Numbered from the stretch's first letter, positions 1 through 7,622 are shown. The stretch is 11,760 nucleotides of DNA from Bacteroidales bacterium UBA3389 (GCA_002358835.1 DEPP01000023.1:1-11760); one strand, 5' to 3'. Notes: generated by a model not told the origin, from the letters alone. Made by a program: numbers and translations.

Positions 1-164
1 CATTGTCACCACATTTTCAAAATCAGCTTAATATTGCCTTTTTAAAAGAAATTTGCAAAGTGTTATATTCCAATATATTCCTTATTTCTTTTAATTTTCG
101 TGATTAAATAAAATAAAGAAAATAGAGTTCTGGTGGCACCACAAAGAAAAGGCGATAAGTTTTC

Positions 165-203
165 GAGTCTCTGGATTTAATAAATTCAGAGACTTGTTTT
201 TTT
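165..203 (+). terminator. Rho-independent terminator, plus strand, with no visible gene in front
   Basis: Bases 166-178 pair with 182-194, starting AGTCTCTG and ending CAGAGACT, with one internal G-T pair and a three-base AAT loop. An outer G-T pair extends the stem. Seven T follow at 197-203. The T tract is on the plus-strand side only, so it should stop transcripts entering from the left. The transcript it ends is not identified: it may be a gene ending near position 107, a gene outside the window, or a small RNA. Confidence 0.75.
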
Positions 204-291
204 AGATTCAATTGCCACATTTGTTTTTTCATGCGTTTTGTTACTTTTCCCAAATAAGAATTCGGTAATTTTCTTTTCAAGAATCAATTTA

Positions 292-326
292 CTCAAATCA
301 AGATTCGTTTGAGCGAAATCAAGAAA
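292..326 (+). repeat. AAATCAAGATT intergenic repeat, copies 1 and 1'
   Basis: CTCAAATCAAGATT (292-305) is repeated exactly at 5347-5360, and the core AAATCAAGATT recurs at 7681-7691 and 7723-7733. A second, partial copy, GAAATCAAGA, follows at 315-324. The first copy also forms an inverted repeat, CTCAAA (292-297) against TTTGAG (308-313), around a ten-base loop. All copies read in the same direction and lie between genes. Their function is unknown. Confidence 0.55.
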
Positions 327-350
327 GAAAAAAACGATTCTTTGTTTCAG

Positions 351-390
351 AAAAATAAAACAGCCATTCGTTATCTTGAATGGCTGTTTC
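351..390 (-). terminator. Terminator of the protease-transglutaminase-barrel operon
   Basis: AAACAGCCATTC (358-369) pairs perfectly with GAATGGCTGTTT (378-389) around an eight-base loop. Read on the minus strand, the stem runs into a T-rich tail (TTTTATTTTT), about 20 bases past the stop codon of the beta-barrel gene. On the plus strand it is not followed by a T run, so it serves the minus strand. Confidence 0.85.
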
Positions 391-409
391 GATTATCGTA
401 TGCTCTGAA

Positions 410-1051
410 TTAAAGAAATAATAACAGTTGAACGTTATATCCTCTCCAACGATAGTTCGATGTATTTGAATAGTTGAACATCCCGAATGTGTATCCTGCT
501 CCGATTTCGAAGCGTTTGTTGAAGTCATATCCTATTCCGAGACGAAAACCTAAGTCTGTACGGCTGTTGTTTTCAAACATCTTGTATTCTGTTTCTTTGT
601 TGAAATATGGAGACTTGGGGTTTAAGTCGGTGTGGAGCTGCGTTCCTGCAATTCCGTAGTTGTAAAAAGGAGTAAGACTCAAAAAAAAGCCTCTCTGTAG
701 TCTATCATCGCCAAATTTGAACAACAATCCGGCTTCAAATTCCAAAAACATGGCAGATACATCCAATCGATAGCCTTTTTCGATTTCATATTTGAACCCT
801 TTTTGAATAAAGTTCAGACTCGGTTGAAAGAAGATATTGTAAACTAAACGCTTTTCTCCGACAAGCCCGATTCTGTATCCGAGTTTTGCATCGCCACCTC
901 GTTCGATTGAAAGATAATCGTAGCTTCCGCCTGCTTTGATTCCGTATCGCCAAGGCTCTTTACTGCTCTTTACTGCTTTTTGTTGCGGATATTGAGCATT
1001 GACTGAAGAAAACAAAATCAATGCACAACATAGTGATATAAGTCTTTTCAT
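410..1051 (-). CDS. Small outer-membrane beta-barrel protein (porin-like/PorT-like)
   Basis: A 213-residue exported protein. Residues 1-19 form a signal peptide (MKRLISLCCALILFSSVNA) that ends before Gln, the usual Bacteroidetes cleavage context. The rest alternates polar and aromatic/hydrophobic residues in short strands (for example GYRIGLVGEKR, IFFQPSLNFIQKGF, LGFRLGIGYDF, FEIGAGYTFG) and ends in a hydrophobic strand, LLLFL. This is the pattern of an eight- to ten-strand barrel of the broad Bacteroidetes outer-membrane beta-barrel family. Its ATG shares the A of the upstream gene's TAA stop (TAATG), so translation is probably coupled to the transglutaminase-like gene. It is the last gene of the operon and is followed by a terminator. 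The family call is good. The specific role (channel, enzyme or structural anchor) cannot be read from the sequence. Confidence 0.75.
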   Translation of the reverse strand: MKRLISLCCALILFSSVNAQYPQQKAVKSSKEPWRYGIKAGGSYDYLSIERGGDAKLGYRIGLVGEKRLVYNIFFQPSLNFIQKGFKYEIEKGYRLDVSAMFLEFEAGLLFKFGDDRLQRGFFLSLTPFYNYGIAGTQLHTDLNPKSPYFNKETEYKMFENNSRTDLGFRLGIGYDFNKRFEIGAGYTFGMFNYSNTSNYRWRGYNVQLLLFL

Positions 1052-3624
1052 TATTTCGTTCTGCTTTCTAATTGATGAATAACCTTTAATAAACTATCCC
1101 CTGAGCCGATTCGATATCCCTCTGACAAGAATACGATCTCTCCCTCTTTGGTAATGAAGCACAAAAGCGGATAATTGTTCGCAAAATCAAAGTTTGTGGC
1201 TTTTACGATGGCTTTTTGCATTTTTTTATCTGCATCGTGTGCGAACAAACTTTGATTAGGAAGGTTTGGATACAGCTTTTCAATGGATTGATTTGGCAGT
1301 TTGGTCATTACAAAAGCTATTCCACCGCCCCATTTCTCCATTTCGCTTTTAACCAAAGGCATATCTGCCATAAGGTGTCTTACCGGTTCTGAATACGGAT
1401 CAACGATTGCTAACACCAAACCCTTACCTTGTGAAAGTTCTTTCAAACTTTGCTTTTTCCCATCGATGAGTTGTATTTTCTTATCCATGTCCAAAGTCCC
1501 CAAAGTGCTTAGTTTGCCGTCTATTTCTTCCATTTCAATTTCTATCTTGGTTTCCGCACCTGCTGTAACAAAGAAATATCGTTCTATTACATATATATTA
1601 CCTGCTGCATCTCTGTTTCCGCTCATCAATCTGTAATAACCGGCAGGGATATCCAAAGTTTCGGGGAATTTTTCAAACTTCGGATCGTACTCAAAGTCCA
1701 ATGTCATAAATTCATCGTTGACTAATCTTTGTAGAGTGAAGTGAATGTAGTATTCAGGTTTTATTTTGTTTTTGGCAGAGTTGGTTACAGTCAATCGACC
1801 CAAAGGTTCATCGGTTGCAATTTCGAATTGAGGATATTTCCAATCTTCTTTTGCCGAAAGTTTATATTGAGCTCTTCCTTCAGCCCATTCATATCTTGCC
1901 GCAATACCAAAACTTCTTGCAATGGCAACAAAAAGAATTTCTCTCGAAAGTTTATCGCATTGTCCGATTCGAAGGATTCCTTCAGGGGATATTTGAACGT
2001 CGTAATAATTTTCAACAGTGTTTAACTTGATGTTTTGATTTATCCAATCGGCTATTTGTTGCGGATTTTGGATAAATGAGTTCGCTTGTTTGGCAAAGTG
2101 TTTTTGTAAGAATTCTCTGTAGTTGGTTATCTTCTCCAATTGAATGCGTGGATTGAGAACAAATTCTTTCAAAGCCTCTTCTTTTGCCGGGTAGTTCTTA
2201 TAGGCTTTCAAATGACTTAAAACAACTTCTGCACGAATGTCTCTTAAATCTTTTTCGTACAAAAGCCCTAAAATAGCAACCGCATTTTCGTCTTGACTTG
2301 CCAATACTTTCTCAATCTCTTCGTAGTTGCCCCAAGATTCGTCGATATACTTACCTATTTTGATTGCATCTTCTTTTGAGGAATTTAATTCTTTGATTCG
2401 TTTTTCTGAAACTTGATTTCGCAAATTTGTTTCTTGATTTCGTGGGAACGTTTTCAAATAAGATTCTCTCAAAGAGTCTTCGTATGCCAATCTTATAGCA
2501 TTTGCCGCTTTTTTTTCTTCGGAAACAACTTTTATAGGTTTAGGAGTAGGAGGACAAAGTTTGAATTTTTGAGTCTGCCATGTTTTTTTTGTCGGATTGA
2601 TTGTGAGAGTCATATTTTTAACTTCTGCTTTTGCCAAAGCCGAAGCTGTTTTCCCATCTTTCTTTGCCCAAATCATCAAATCACCATAGCCTGTTTCCAG
2701 TGTTGCAATACCATTTTTGTCGGTGTATATCTTTGCCATAGGGTAGTATTCCGCATAGTTGTACAAACCGAATGACACTTGTGCATTTTCAACGGCATTC
2801 CCCTTGCTGTCAAGCACCTTTATTTCCAAACGTTTTGTGTCTGTATAGTTTGATAACAAGTTTATTTTGCTGTATAAGTCGCTTTCGAAATTCTTTTGTT
2901 CCTTTCCGTTGTATTTTCCAAAGACGGTAGTGTGAACCATCATTGCTCTTTTTACAGGGGCATCAAACCATGCTATGTCAAGTTCCGGTTCCGGTTCGCA
3001 AGCACCAAGATAATGCCAAACGCCGTCAATCCATACCTCAACCCATGCGTGATTGTCATCTGTGTGTGCCCAACGTGGTGTGTAGCATTGGCGAGCAGGT
3101 AATCCCATTGCGCGAAGAGCGGTTACCGTAAAGGTGCTTTCTTCCCCGCAACGCCCCCAAGAAGTGCGTATTGTTGCCAATGGTGATGAAGTTCTGCCGT
3201 CTGAGGCTTTGTAATTAACTTTTTCGTGGCACCAATGGTTTACTTCCAAAGCGGCATCGTACATACTCATTCCTTTGATTCTGTCTTTAAGAGTCTCGAA
3301 TATGTACATTCTAGCCGTATCTAAGTTTTCGTTGTTCACTCTGTAAACAAGAACGAAATGTTTGAAAATATCCTCTGGGATTATCTTGCCCCAAGCGAAT
3401 GTTTCTCTTGCTTTGATGGCATATCTTACTTGATTAAGAAAGAAATCTCCGTCATAATCAGCCAAATCATTCAGAGGCATATACTCATACAAGAATTGCA
3501 AATATTGCTTTTCTTGCTCTGTTTTAGCTTTTTCGAATATTGCCTTGTTCTCTCGTGGGTTTTGTGCGTTCAAACATCCTAAACTCAATAGCAAAACCAA
3601 ACTTAAAACAAAAATCTTTTTCAT
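1051..3624 (-). CDS. Secreted multidomain protein: transglutaminase-like (PNGase-like) domain, second degenerate transglutaminase-like domain, thioredoxin-like tail
   Basis: An 857-residue exported protein with a signal peptide at about residues 1-20, ending NA|Q. Residues 120-235 form a transglutaminase-fold domain with the catalytic Cys159 in WGRCGEES and His192 in DNHAWVEVW. The following segment, HYLGACEPEPELD (204-216), resembles the peptide:N-glycanase motif, but Gly207 stands where the triad Asp is expected. Residues 262-345 look like a carboxypeptidase-regulatory or Ig-like beta domain. A helical linker covers about 365-510. Residues 520-580 resemble a second transglutaminase core (GQCDKLSREILFVAIARS, Cys556), but no matching His follows. 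Beta-rich sequence comes next (605-700). Residues 705-857 look like a thioredoxin or redoxin fold in which DPYSEP replaces CxxC. It probably acts on or binds proteins or peptides in the periplasm or at the surface. It lies 18 bp after the S41 protease gene and is coupled to the barrel gene. Substrate and chemistry are unknown. Confidence 0.8.
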   Translation of the reverse strand: MKKIFVLSLVLLLSLGCLNAQNPRENKAIFEKAKTEQEKQYLQFLYEYMPLNDLADYDGDFFLNQVRYAIKARETFAWGKIIPEDIFKHFVLVYRVNNENLDTARMYIFETLKDRIKGMSMYDAALEVNHWCHEKVNYKASDGRTSSPLATIRTSWGRCGEESTFTVTALRAMGLPARQCYTPRWAHTDDNHAWVEVWIDGVWHYLGACEPEPELDIAWFDAPVKRAMMVHTTVFGKYNGKEQKNFESDLYSKINLLSNYTDTKRLEIKVLDSKGNAVENAQVSFGLYNYAEYYPMAKIYTDKNGIATLETGYGDLMIWAKKDGKTASALAKAEVKNMTLTINPTKKTWQTQKFKLCPPTPKPIKVVSEEKKAANAIRLAYEDSLRESYLKTFPRNQETNLRNQVSEKRIKELNSSKEDAIKIGKYIDESWGNYEEIEKVLASQDENAVAILGLLYEKDLRDIRAEVVLSHLKAYKNYPAKEEALKEFVLNPRIQLEKITNYREFLQKHFAKQANSFIQNPQQIADWINQNIKLNTVENYYDVQISPEGILRIGQCDKLSREILFVAIARSFGIAARYEWAEGRAQYKLSAKEDWKYPQFEIATDEPLGRLTVTNSAKNKIKPEYYIHFTLQRLVNDEFMTLDFEYDPKFEKFPETLDIPAGYYRLMSGNRDAAGNIYVIERYFFVTAGAETKIEIEMEEIDGKLSTLGTLDMDKKIQLIDGKKQSLKELSQGKGLVLAIVDPYSEPVRHLMADMPLVKSEMEKWGGGIAFVMTKLPNQSIEKLYPNLPNQSLFAHDADKKMQKAIVKATNFDFANNYPLLCFITKEGEIVFLSEGYRIGSGDSLLKVIHQLESRTK

Positions 3625-3642
3625 CTCTTTTTTTTTCTTCTT

Positions 3643-5292
3643 TTATTTTCCTAATATTTTGTTATACTCTTCTTTGTTTTTCAAAATTTCGATAGCTCGT
3701 TTCACTTCTTTGTCATGATTTAATGAAGCCTCAATACTGCCTTTTTGGTAATAGTATCGTGTGATTATTTCATCTAAAAGCAAAAGCTTGATTTCGTCTT
3801 TGAATTTGTAAATATCGTTTTTCTTGTCTTCGATAATCCTTTGCTTCAAATCATTAATCAGACTGAGCGTTACAGAATCTATTTGTTCTTTTTGTGCATT
3901 TTCAATCAGTGCATCTATGGTTTTCTCGCTTGAAGTTACATAATGATAATCCTTATCTTTTAAGAAATGTATGAAGTCTTCATAAATGTCATCCGTTATT
4001 TCAAATTCTGATGCGGGAAGTATGCTTTGGTGTTCTTTTACAAACTTGTTGGCGTAGTTAAAGCAGTGAAAATTGCCTGCCAACGAGATTGCTATGTTTG
4101 AAGGGGTGTATGGTTCGAGTAAAATATCGGGTTCGATTCCGGAACCTGCATATACCGTTCTGCCATTCTTTGTTTTGTAGGCTGTTTTCAAAGAATCAGG
4201 GATTTTTTCTGCAAATCCGTTCTCGTTTCTGTGCGAATAATCGATGGCTTGTATGCAACGACCGCTTGGAATGTAGTATTTGGATTCAGTAACCTTCATC
4301 TGAGAATTATACACCAATGGAATAATCGTTTGCACCAATCCTTTACCAAACGAACGTTGGCCGATTACAACCGCACGATCAAGATCTTGCAAACTTCCTG
4401 CAACAATTTCAGATGCCGAAGCCGAGTATGGATTTATCAAAACCACAATTGGAACGTTTGGAGCAGCGGCTTTTTGAGTTGTTTTGTAAGTAGCATTTTT
4501 TTCGATATGCTTTGTCTTTTTGCTAACTACAACATTGCCTTTTTCAATAAAAAGATTGACGATATTGACTGCTTCATTGAGCAATCCGCCTCCATTATCT
4601 CTTAAATCCAAAACCAAATATTTAGCTCCTTGAGCTTCGAGTTTTTTATATGCTTGCAAGACATGAAGACCTGCATCTTTGGTAAATTCCGTCAATTTTA
4701 TATATCCAACATTCTCATCTATCATTCCAGAATAGGAAACATTGGGTAGTTTTATTTCTTCACGCTTTAGTGTCTTTGTGAATTGCTTTCCGTCTCTTTC
4801 CAAGGTGAGTTCTATTGTCGTTCCGGCTTGTCCGCGGAGTCTTTCGCTGACTTGTGAAGTCGTTTTGCCTTCGCAACTTTCTCCGTCTATTTTTAATATT
4901 ATGTCTCCCGCCTTCAGACCTGCTTTATGTGCGGGAAGATTTTCGTAAGGTTCGGAAATCATTATATGATTGTTTTGTTTGTGAATCAGAGAGCCGATTC
5001 CGCCATATTGACCCAAAAGTTGCATTTTTACATTCTCCATATCGGATTCGGGATAATAAACAGTGTATGGATCCAACTTTGCAAGCATCGCATCAATGGC
5101 AGTTTTGACCAAATCACCCGAGTTTAGGTCATCGACGTAATTTGAATGGAGATTTTTGAAAACAGAACCGAAAATTTCGATAGCTTTATTCATCTCGAAA
5201 TAATCCTGATTCAAATCTTGTTGAGACTTTGTTTCAGAAAAACAGAATATTAACGCCAATAATGCTAATAAAGATACACTCAATTTCTTCAT
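3643..5292 (-). CDS. C-terminal processing peptidase, S41 family, with PDZ domain
   Basis: A periplasmic serine protease of the CtpA/Prc type, 549 residues from the ATG at 5292. An in-frame GTG at 5316 lies inside the predicted promoter and is rejected as the start; only the later ATG puts MKK plus a hydrophobic stretch at the N-terminus as a signal peptide (about 1-23). Residues 95-175 form the PDZ domain (YGGIGSLI, AGLKAGDIILKIDG). The S41 core covers about 190-345, with VLDLRDNGGG at 227-236. The Ser-Lys dyad is Ser292 in SASASE and Lys317 in FGKG, 25 residues apart as in E. coli Prc. Residues 395-549 are a mainly helical C-terminal extension, common in Bacteroidetes members. Such proteases trim or degrade envelope proteins from their C-terminus. 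It is the first gene of a three-gene operon and may process its neighbours' products, which is inference. Confidence 0.92.
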   Translation of the reverse strand: MKKLSVSLLALLALIFCFSETKSQQDLNQDYFEMNKAIEIFGSVFKNLHSNYVDDLNSGDLVKTAIDAMLAKLDPYTVYYPESDMENVKMQLLGQYGGIGSLIHKQNNHIMISEPYENLPAHKAGLKAGDIILKIDGESCEGKTTSQVSERLRGQAGTTIELTLERDGKQFTKTLKREEIKLPNVSYSGMIDENVGYIKLTEFTKDAGLHVLQAYKKLEAQGAKYLVLDLRDNGGGLLNEAVNIVNLFIEKGNVVVSKKTKHIEKNATYKTTQKAAAPNVPIVVLINPYSASASEIVAGSLQDLDRAVVIGQRSFGKGLVQTIIPLVYNSQMKVTESKYYIPSGRCIQAIDYSHRNENGFAEKIPDSLKTAYKTKNGRTVYAGSGIEPDILLEPYTPSNIAISLAGNFHCFNYANKFVKEHQSILPASEFEITDDIYEDFIHFLKDKDYHYVTSSEKTIDALIENAQKEQIDSVTLSLINDLKQRIIEDKKNDIYKFKDEIKLLLLDEIITRYYYQKGSIEASLNHDKEVKRAIEILKNKEEYNKILGK

Positions 5293-5315
5293 AAAAAGAC
5301 CGTTTAATTTTGCCA

Positions 5316-5323
5316 CAAAGATA
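5316..5323 (-). promoter_or_regulatory. -7 promoter element of the S41 protease operon
   Basis: The minus strand reads TATCTTTG, a full match to the Bacteroidetes -7 consensus TAnnTTTG. Transcription should start near 5309, leaving a leader of about 17 bases before the ATG at 5292. No well-spaced -33 TTG is evident; the nearest (CAA on the plus strand, 5349-5351) is 25 bp away. The position rules against translation starting at the GTG at 5316. Confidence 0.6.
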
Positions 5324-5346
5324 GTAAAGAGTTAAGAAAAACGCAT

Positions 5347-5360
5347 CTCAAATCAAGATT
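5347..5360 (+). repeat. AAATCAAGATT intergenic repeat, copy 2
   Basis: CTCAAATCAAGATT is identical to 292-305. Here it lies between the two divergent -7 elements, immediately left of the 14-bp palindrome, so in this place it could take part in promoter control. Confidence 0.55.
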
Positions 5361-5364
5361 TTTT

Positions 5365-5378
5365 CGGAAATATTTCCG
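5365..5378. promoter_or_regulatory. Perfect 14-bp palindrome, candidate operator between divergent promoters
   Basis: CGGAAATATTTCCG equals its own reverse complement. Its centre is about 25 bp upstream of the rightward -7 element and about 50 bp upstream of the leftward one. A shorter palindrome, GAAATTTC, follows at 5385-5392. The symmetry and location fit a binding site for a dimeric regulator of the S41 operon, the PpiD-like gene, or both. Neither the regulator nor the function is shown. Confidence 0.45.
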
Positions 5379-5396
5379 TTTTCTGAAATTTCTTGT

Positions 5397-5404
5397 TATT
5401 TTTG
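5397..5404 (+). promoter_or_regulatory. -7 promoter element of the PpiD-like gene
   Basis: TATTTTTG matches TAnnTTTG. The predicted transcription start is near 5411, giving a leader of about 47 bases before the ATG at 5458. No clear -33 TTG lies at normal spacing; the palindrome occupies that region. Confidence 0.55.
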
Positions 5405-5457
5405 CAAGTTGTAATTTAGGAAAAAACGATAATAAAAACAATAAACACAAGTAGAAA

Positions 5458-7587
5458 ATGGCTATTATAGGAAAGATTAGAAAGAGAGCAGGGATTGCAG
5501 TTGCAATTATAGCGTTGGCAATCGTATCATTCATTCTAAGTGATTTGTTAGGCGGACGACAAGGCAGCGCTCCATCGAAGTTGGCTTCAATAAACGGGGC
5601 AGACATTACTTTTGCCGAATATGAGAAAGCAGTAACCAATGCCGAGAATAATATGAAGCAACAATACGGAACTGCAAACATTTCACAAGAACAAAGTTTC
5701 GTTGCAAAACAACAAGCATATCAAACATTGCTTGCTCAGAAATTGTTGCACCAAGAGTGTGAAAAATTGGGTATAACAGTGTCTGAAGAAGAAATGAACG
5801 ACATGTTTTTCGGTGAATTCATACCTTTGGTTGTCAGACAAAACTTTTCAGATCCCAAAACAGGACAATACAACGCTCAAGCAATAAAACAATACATTGC
5901 ACAGTTTGATAAACTTCCTGAAGATCAAAAAGCAAGCTGGAATGAGTTTGAAAGATATGTAAAGGAAACAAGATTGCAAGAGAAATACAATACACTTGTT
6001 GCAAGCAGTTTTTATATGCCGAAAGCAATTGCTGCTCATATGAGCGAGGTTTCAAACAAGGTTGTTGATTCTCGTTACGCGGTATTGCCATATCAATCGG
6101 TTGCCGACAATACAGTTAAGGTAACGGAAGATGATTACAAGAAATATTACGAAGAACACAAGAATGAGTTTAAGTTATTTGACGAGGTAAGAGATTTGGA
6201 ATTTGTAAAATTCTCTGTTTTGCCGTCAGCTGCTGATGTGAAAGCAATAAACGATTCTGTTGTTAAAACATACGCAGAATTCCAAGCACTACCTGCTGAA
6301 GAAATTCCAAGTTTCGTATCAATATCTTCCGATAGAGTTTACGACAGCACTTATCATAAAATGGATGATTTGAAGACAGTGTTTGCAGATTCTTTGTTGC
6401 AAAACAAGAAGGTAGGTGATTTTATAGCACCATTCCAACAAGGAAACAATTGGATAATGGCAAAAATTACCGATATGCAAGCAAGACCTGACTCAGTTCG
6501 TTTCTCTCAATTGGTAGTATTGAACAGCAATGCTTCAAAAGAAATAAAGCGTACACCGGAACAAGCAAAGATTTTCACAGATAGCTTATTTAATGCTCTG
6601 AAATCAAATACTGCAGCGTTCGAACAAAATGTTACAAAATATTCAGACGACCCTGAGGCAAAAAATAACTTTGGAGACTCTGATTGGATTTTGGATGGAC
6701 AATTGCCAGCTGAAATTTACGCACAAGTGAAAGCTACAAACATAGGTGGATTATTCGTTTACAATTTGCCAAACGAAATGGGACATTGCATAATCAAGGT
6801 TACAAACAAAACAGAACCTAAAAACAAAATTCAACTTGCAATGATTGTGATGGGTGTAAGAGCAAGTGATAAAACCATAAACGAAACAAAAGACAAGGCA
6901 GATGTGTTCTTGGGTGCCGTAAAGACAATTGCAGATATGAAAGCTCAAGCACAAAAACAAAACATCAATATATTACTTTCTACAGTAAACAATATGTCTT
7001 ATCAACTTAACGGAACACCTTATTGTAGAGAGATTATACGTTGGGCATTCAATGAAGACACAAAGGTAGGAGACGTTGCACCGGAAGTATATCAACTTCA
7101 AGATATGTTTATCGTTGTCGGATTGAAGGATGTTAAAGAAAAAGGAATTTTGTCTTACGAACAAGCGAAACCATACATCGAATCACAAGTGAAGAACGAA
7201 AAGAAAGCTGAAATACTTTTAGATAAAGCAACCAAACTTCAAGCAAACAACAAATCGCTTGAAACATTTGCAACCGCAGCTTCTGCACAAATCGATTCAG
7301 CTTCTGCAATCAATTTCGCAAGTCCATATTTTGCAGGTGCAGGTCCTGAAATGAGAGTTATCGGAAGTTTGTCTTCTGCAAATGCAACAGGAATGCAAAA
7401 ACCTATTAAGGGCTTTAATGGAGTTTATGTTGTGAATGTGGACAGAGTTTACACAAGACCGGTTAAGGAAGATGTGAATCTAATTCAACAACAATACAAA
7501 ACAAGATCAATGCAAAAGGCACAAATGGTTTTGCAATCGCTTCAAACAAAAGCAGACATAACAAACAACTTCCCAATCTTCTATTAG
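5458..7587 (+). CDS. PpiD/SurA-type periplasmic folding factor (peptidyl-prolyl isomerase family)
   Basis: A 709-residue protein with a short basic N-terminus (KIRKRAG) and one membrane helix at about residues 11-31, placing the rest in the periplasm. Residues 40-240 form a SurA/PpiD-like chaperone region (SINGADITFAEYEKAV, then LLAQKLLHQECEKLGITVSEEEM). Residues 343-452 are a recognisable parvulin domain (YSDDPEAKNNFGDSDWI, then GHCIIKV). Both His residues typical of active parvulins are changed: Gln351 replaces the His of the HIL motif, and Cys444 replaces the His of the GYHIIK motif. It may therefore act as a holding chaperone, as E. coli PpiD is thought to do, rather than as an isomerase. 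The C-terminal 200 residues contain further chaperone-like helices (SYEQAKPYIESQVKNEKKAE). It has its own promoter and terminator and is divergent from the S41 protease operon. I am sure of the family; the activity is uncertain. Confidence 0.88.
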   Translation: MAIIGKIRKRAGIAVAIIALAIVSFILSDLLGGRQGSAPSKLASINGADITFAEYEKAVTNAENNMKQQYGTANISQEQSFVAKQQAYQTLLAQKLLHQECEKLGITVSEEEMNDMFFGEFIPLVVRQNFSDPKTGQYNAQAIKQYIAQFDKLPEDQKASWNEFERYVKETRLQEKYNTLVASSFYMPKAIAAHMSEVSNKVVDSRYAVLPYQSVADNTVKVTEDDYKKYYEEHKNEFKLFDEVRDLEFVKFSVLPSAADVKAINDSVVKTYAEFQALPAEEIPSFVSISSDRVYDSTYHKMDDLKTVFADSLLQNKKVGDFIAPFQQGNNWIMAKITDMQARPDSVRFSQLVVLNSNASKEIKRTPEQAKIFTDSLFNALKSNTAAFEQNVTKYSDDPEAKNNFGDSDWILDGQLPAEIYAQVKATNIGGLFVYNLPNEMGHCIIKVTNKTEPKNKIQLAMIVMGVRASDKTINETKDKADVFLGAVKTIADMKAQAQKQNINILLSTVNNMSYQLNGTPYCREIIRWAFNEDTKVGDVAPEVYQLQDMFIVVGLKDVKEKGILSYEQAKPYIESQVKNEKKAEILLDKATKLQANNKSLETFATAASAQIDSASAINFASPYFAGAGPEMRVIGSLSSANATGMQKPIKGFNGVYVVNVDRVYTRPVKEDVNLIQQQYKTRSMQKAQMVLQSLQTKADITNNFPIFY

Positions 7588-7622
7588 AATTTACGGAACA
7601 TTCGTTTTGATTTTATATTCCC

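Larger units (their letters stand above)
1..409. other. Noncoding region left of the beta-barrel operon
   Basis: No convincing gene is visible here. One plus-strand frame is open from the left edge to a stop at about position 107; it could be the last 34 codons of an upstream gene, but its translation resembles nothing I know. CAT at 1-3 would be an ATG on the minus strand for a gene leaving the window, which cannot be judged from three bases. The stretch is very AT-rich. It contains a plus-strand terminator hairpin (165-203), a tight inverted repeat TGGTG-G-CACCA (131-141), repeats with an AAATCAAGATT core (292-324) and the minus-strand terminator of the operon (358-389). Confidence 0.6.

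Noticed and set aside
131..141. TGGTG-G-CACCA inverted repeat as an operator or hairpin
   Set aside because: A one-base centre cannot form a hairpin, and no promoter element is nearby to support an operator.
150..176. A tRNA T-arm-like TTCGAGTC stretch
   Set aside because: The flanking bases do not pair as a T stem, there is no acceptor or anticodon arm, and the bases belong to the terminator stem.
319..528. A 69-codon minus-strand reading frame overlapping the end of the barrel gene
   Set aside because: It runs through the terminator hairpin and the barrel coding sequence in another frame, with low-complexity content.
2413..2775. A 120-codon plus-strand frame inside the transglutaminase-like gene
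   Set aside because: It is antisense to a linker region; its high Phe and Cys content is typical of a reverse frame of AT-rich coding DNA.
1051..3624. Lipoprotein signal in the transglutaminase-like protein (Cys17)
   Set aside because: The residues before Cys (SLG) do not fit the lipobox well, and an NA|Q signal peptidase I site follows directly.
5293..5316. Eight-residue N-terminal extension of the S41 protease from a GTG at 5316
   Set aside because: The GTG overlaps the -7 element, and starting at the ATG at 5292 gives a proper signal peptide.
5304..5681. A 125-codon minus-strand frame over the start of the PpiD-like gene
   Set aside because: It is antisense to the membrane-helix region of a clear gene, so its hydrophobic look is a by-product.
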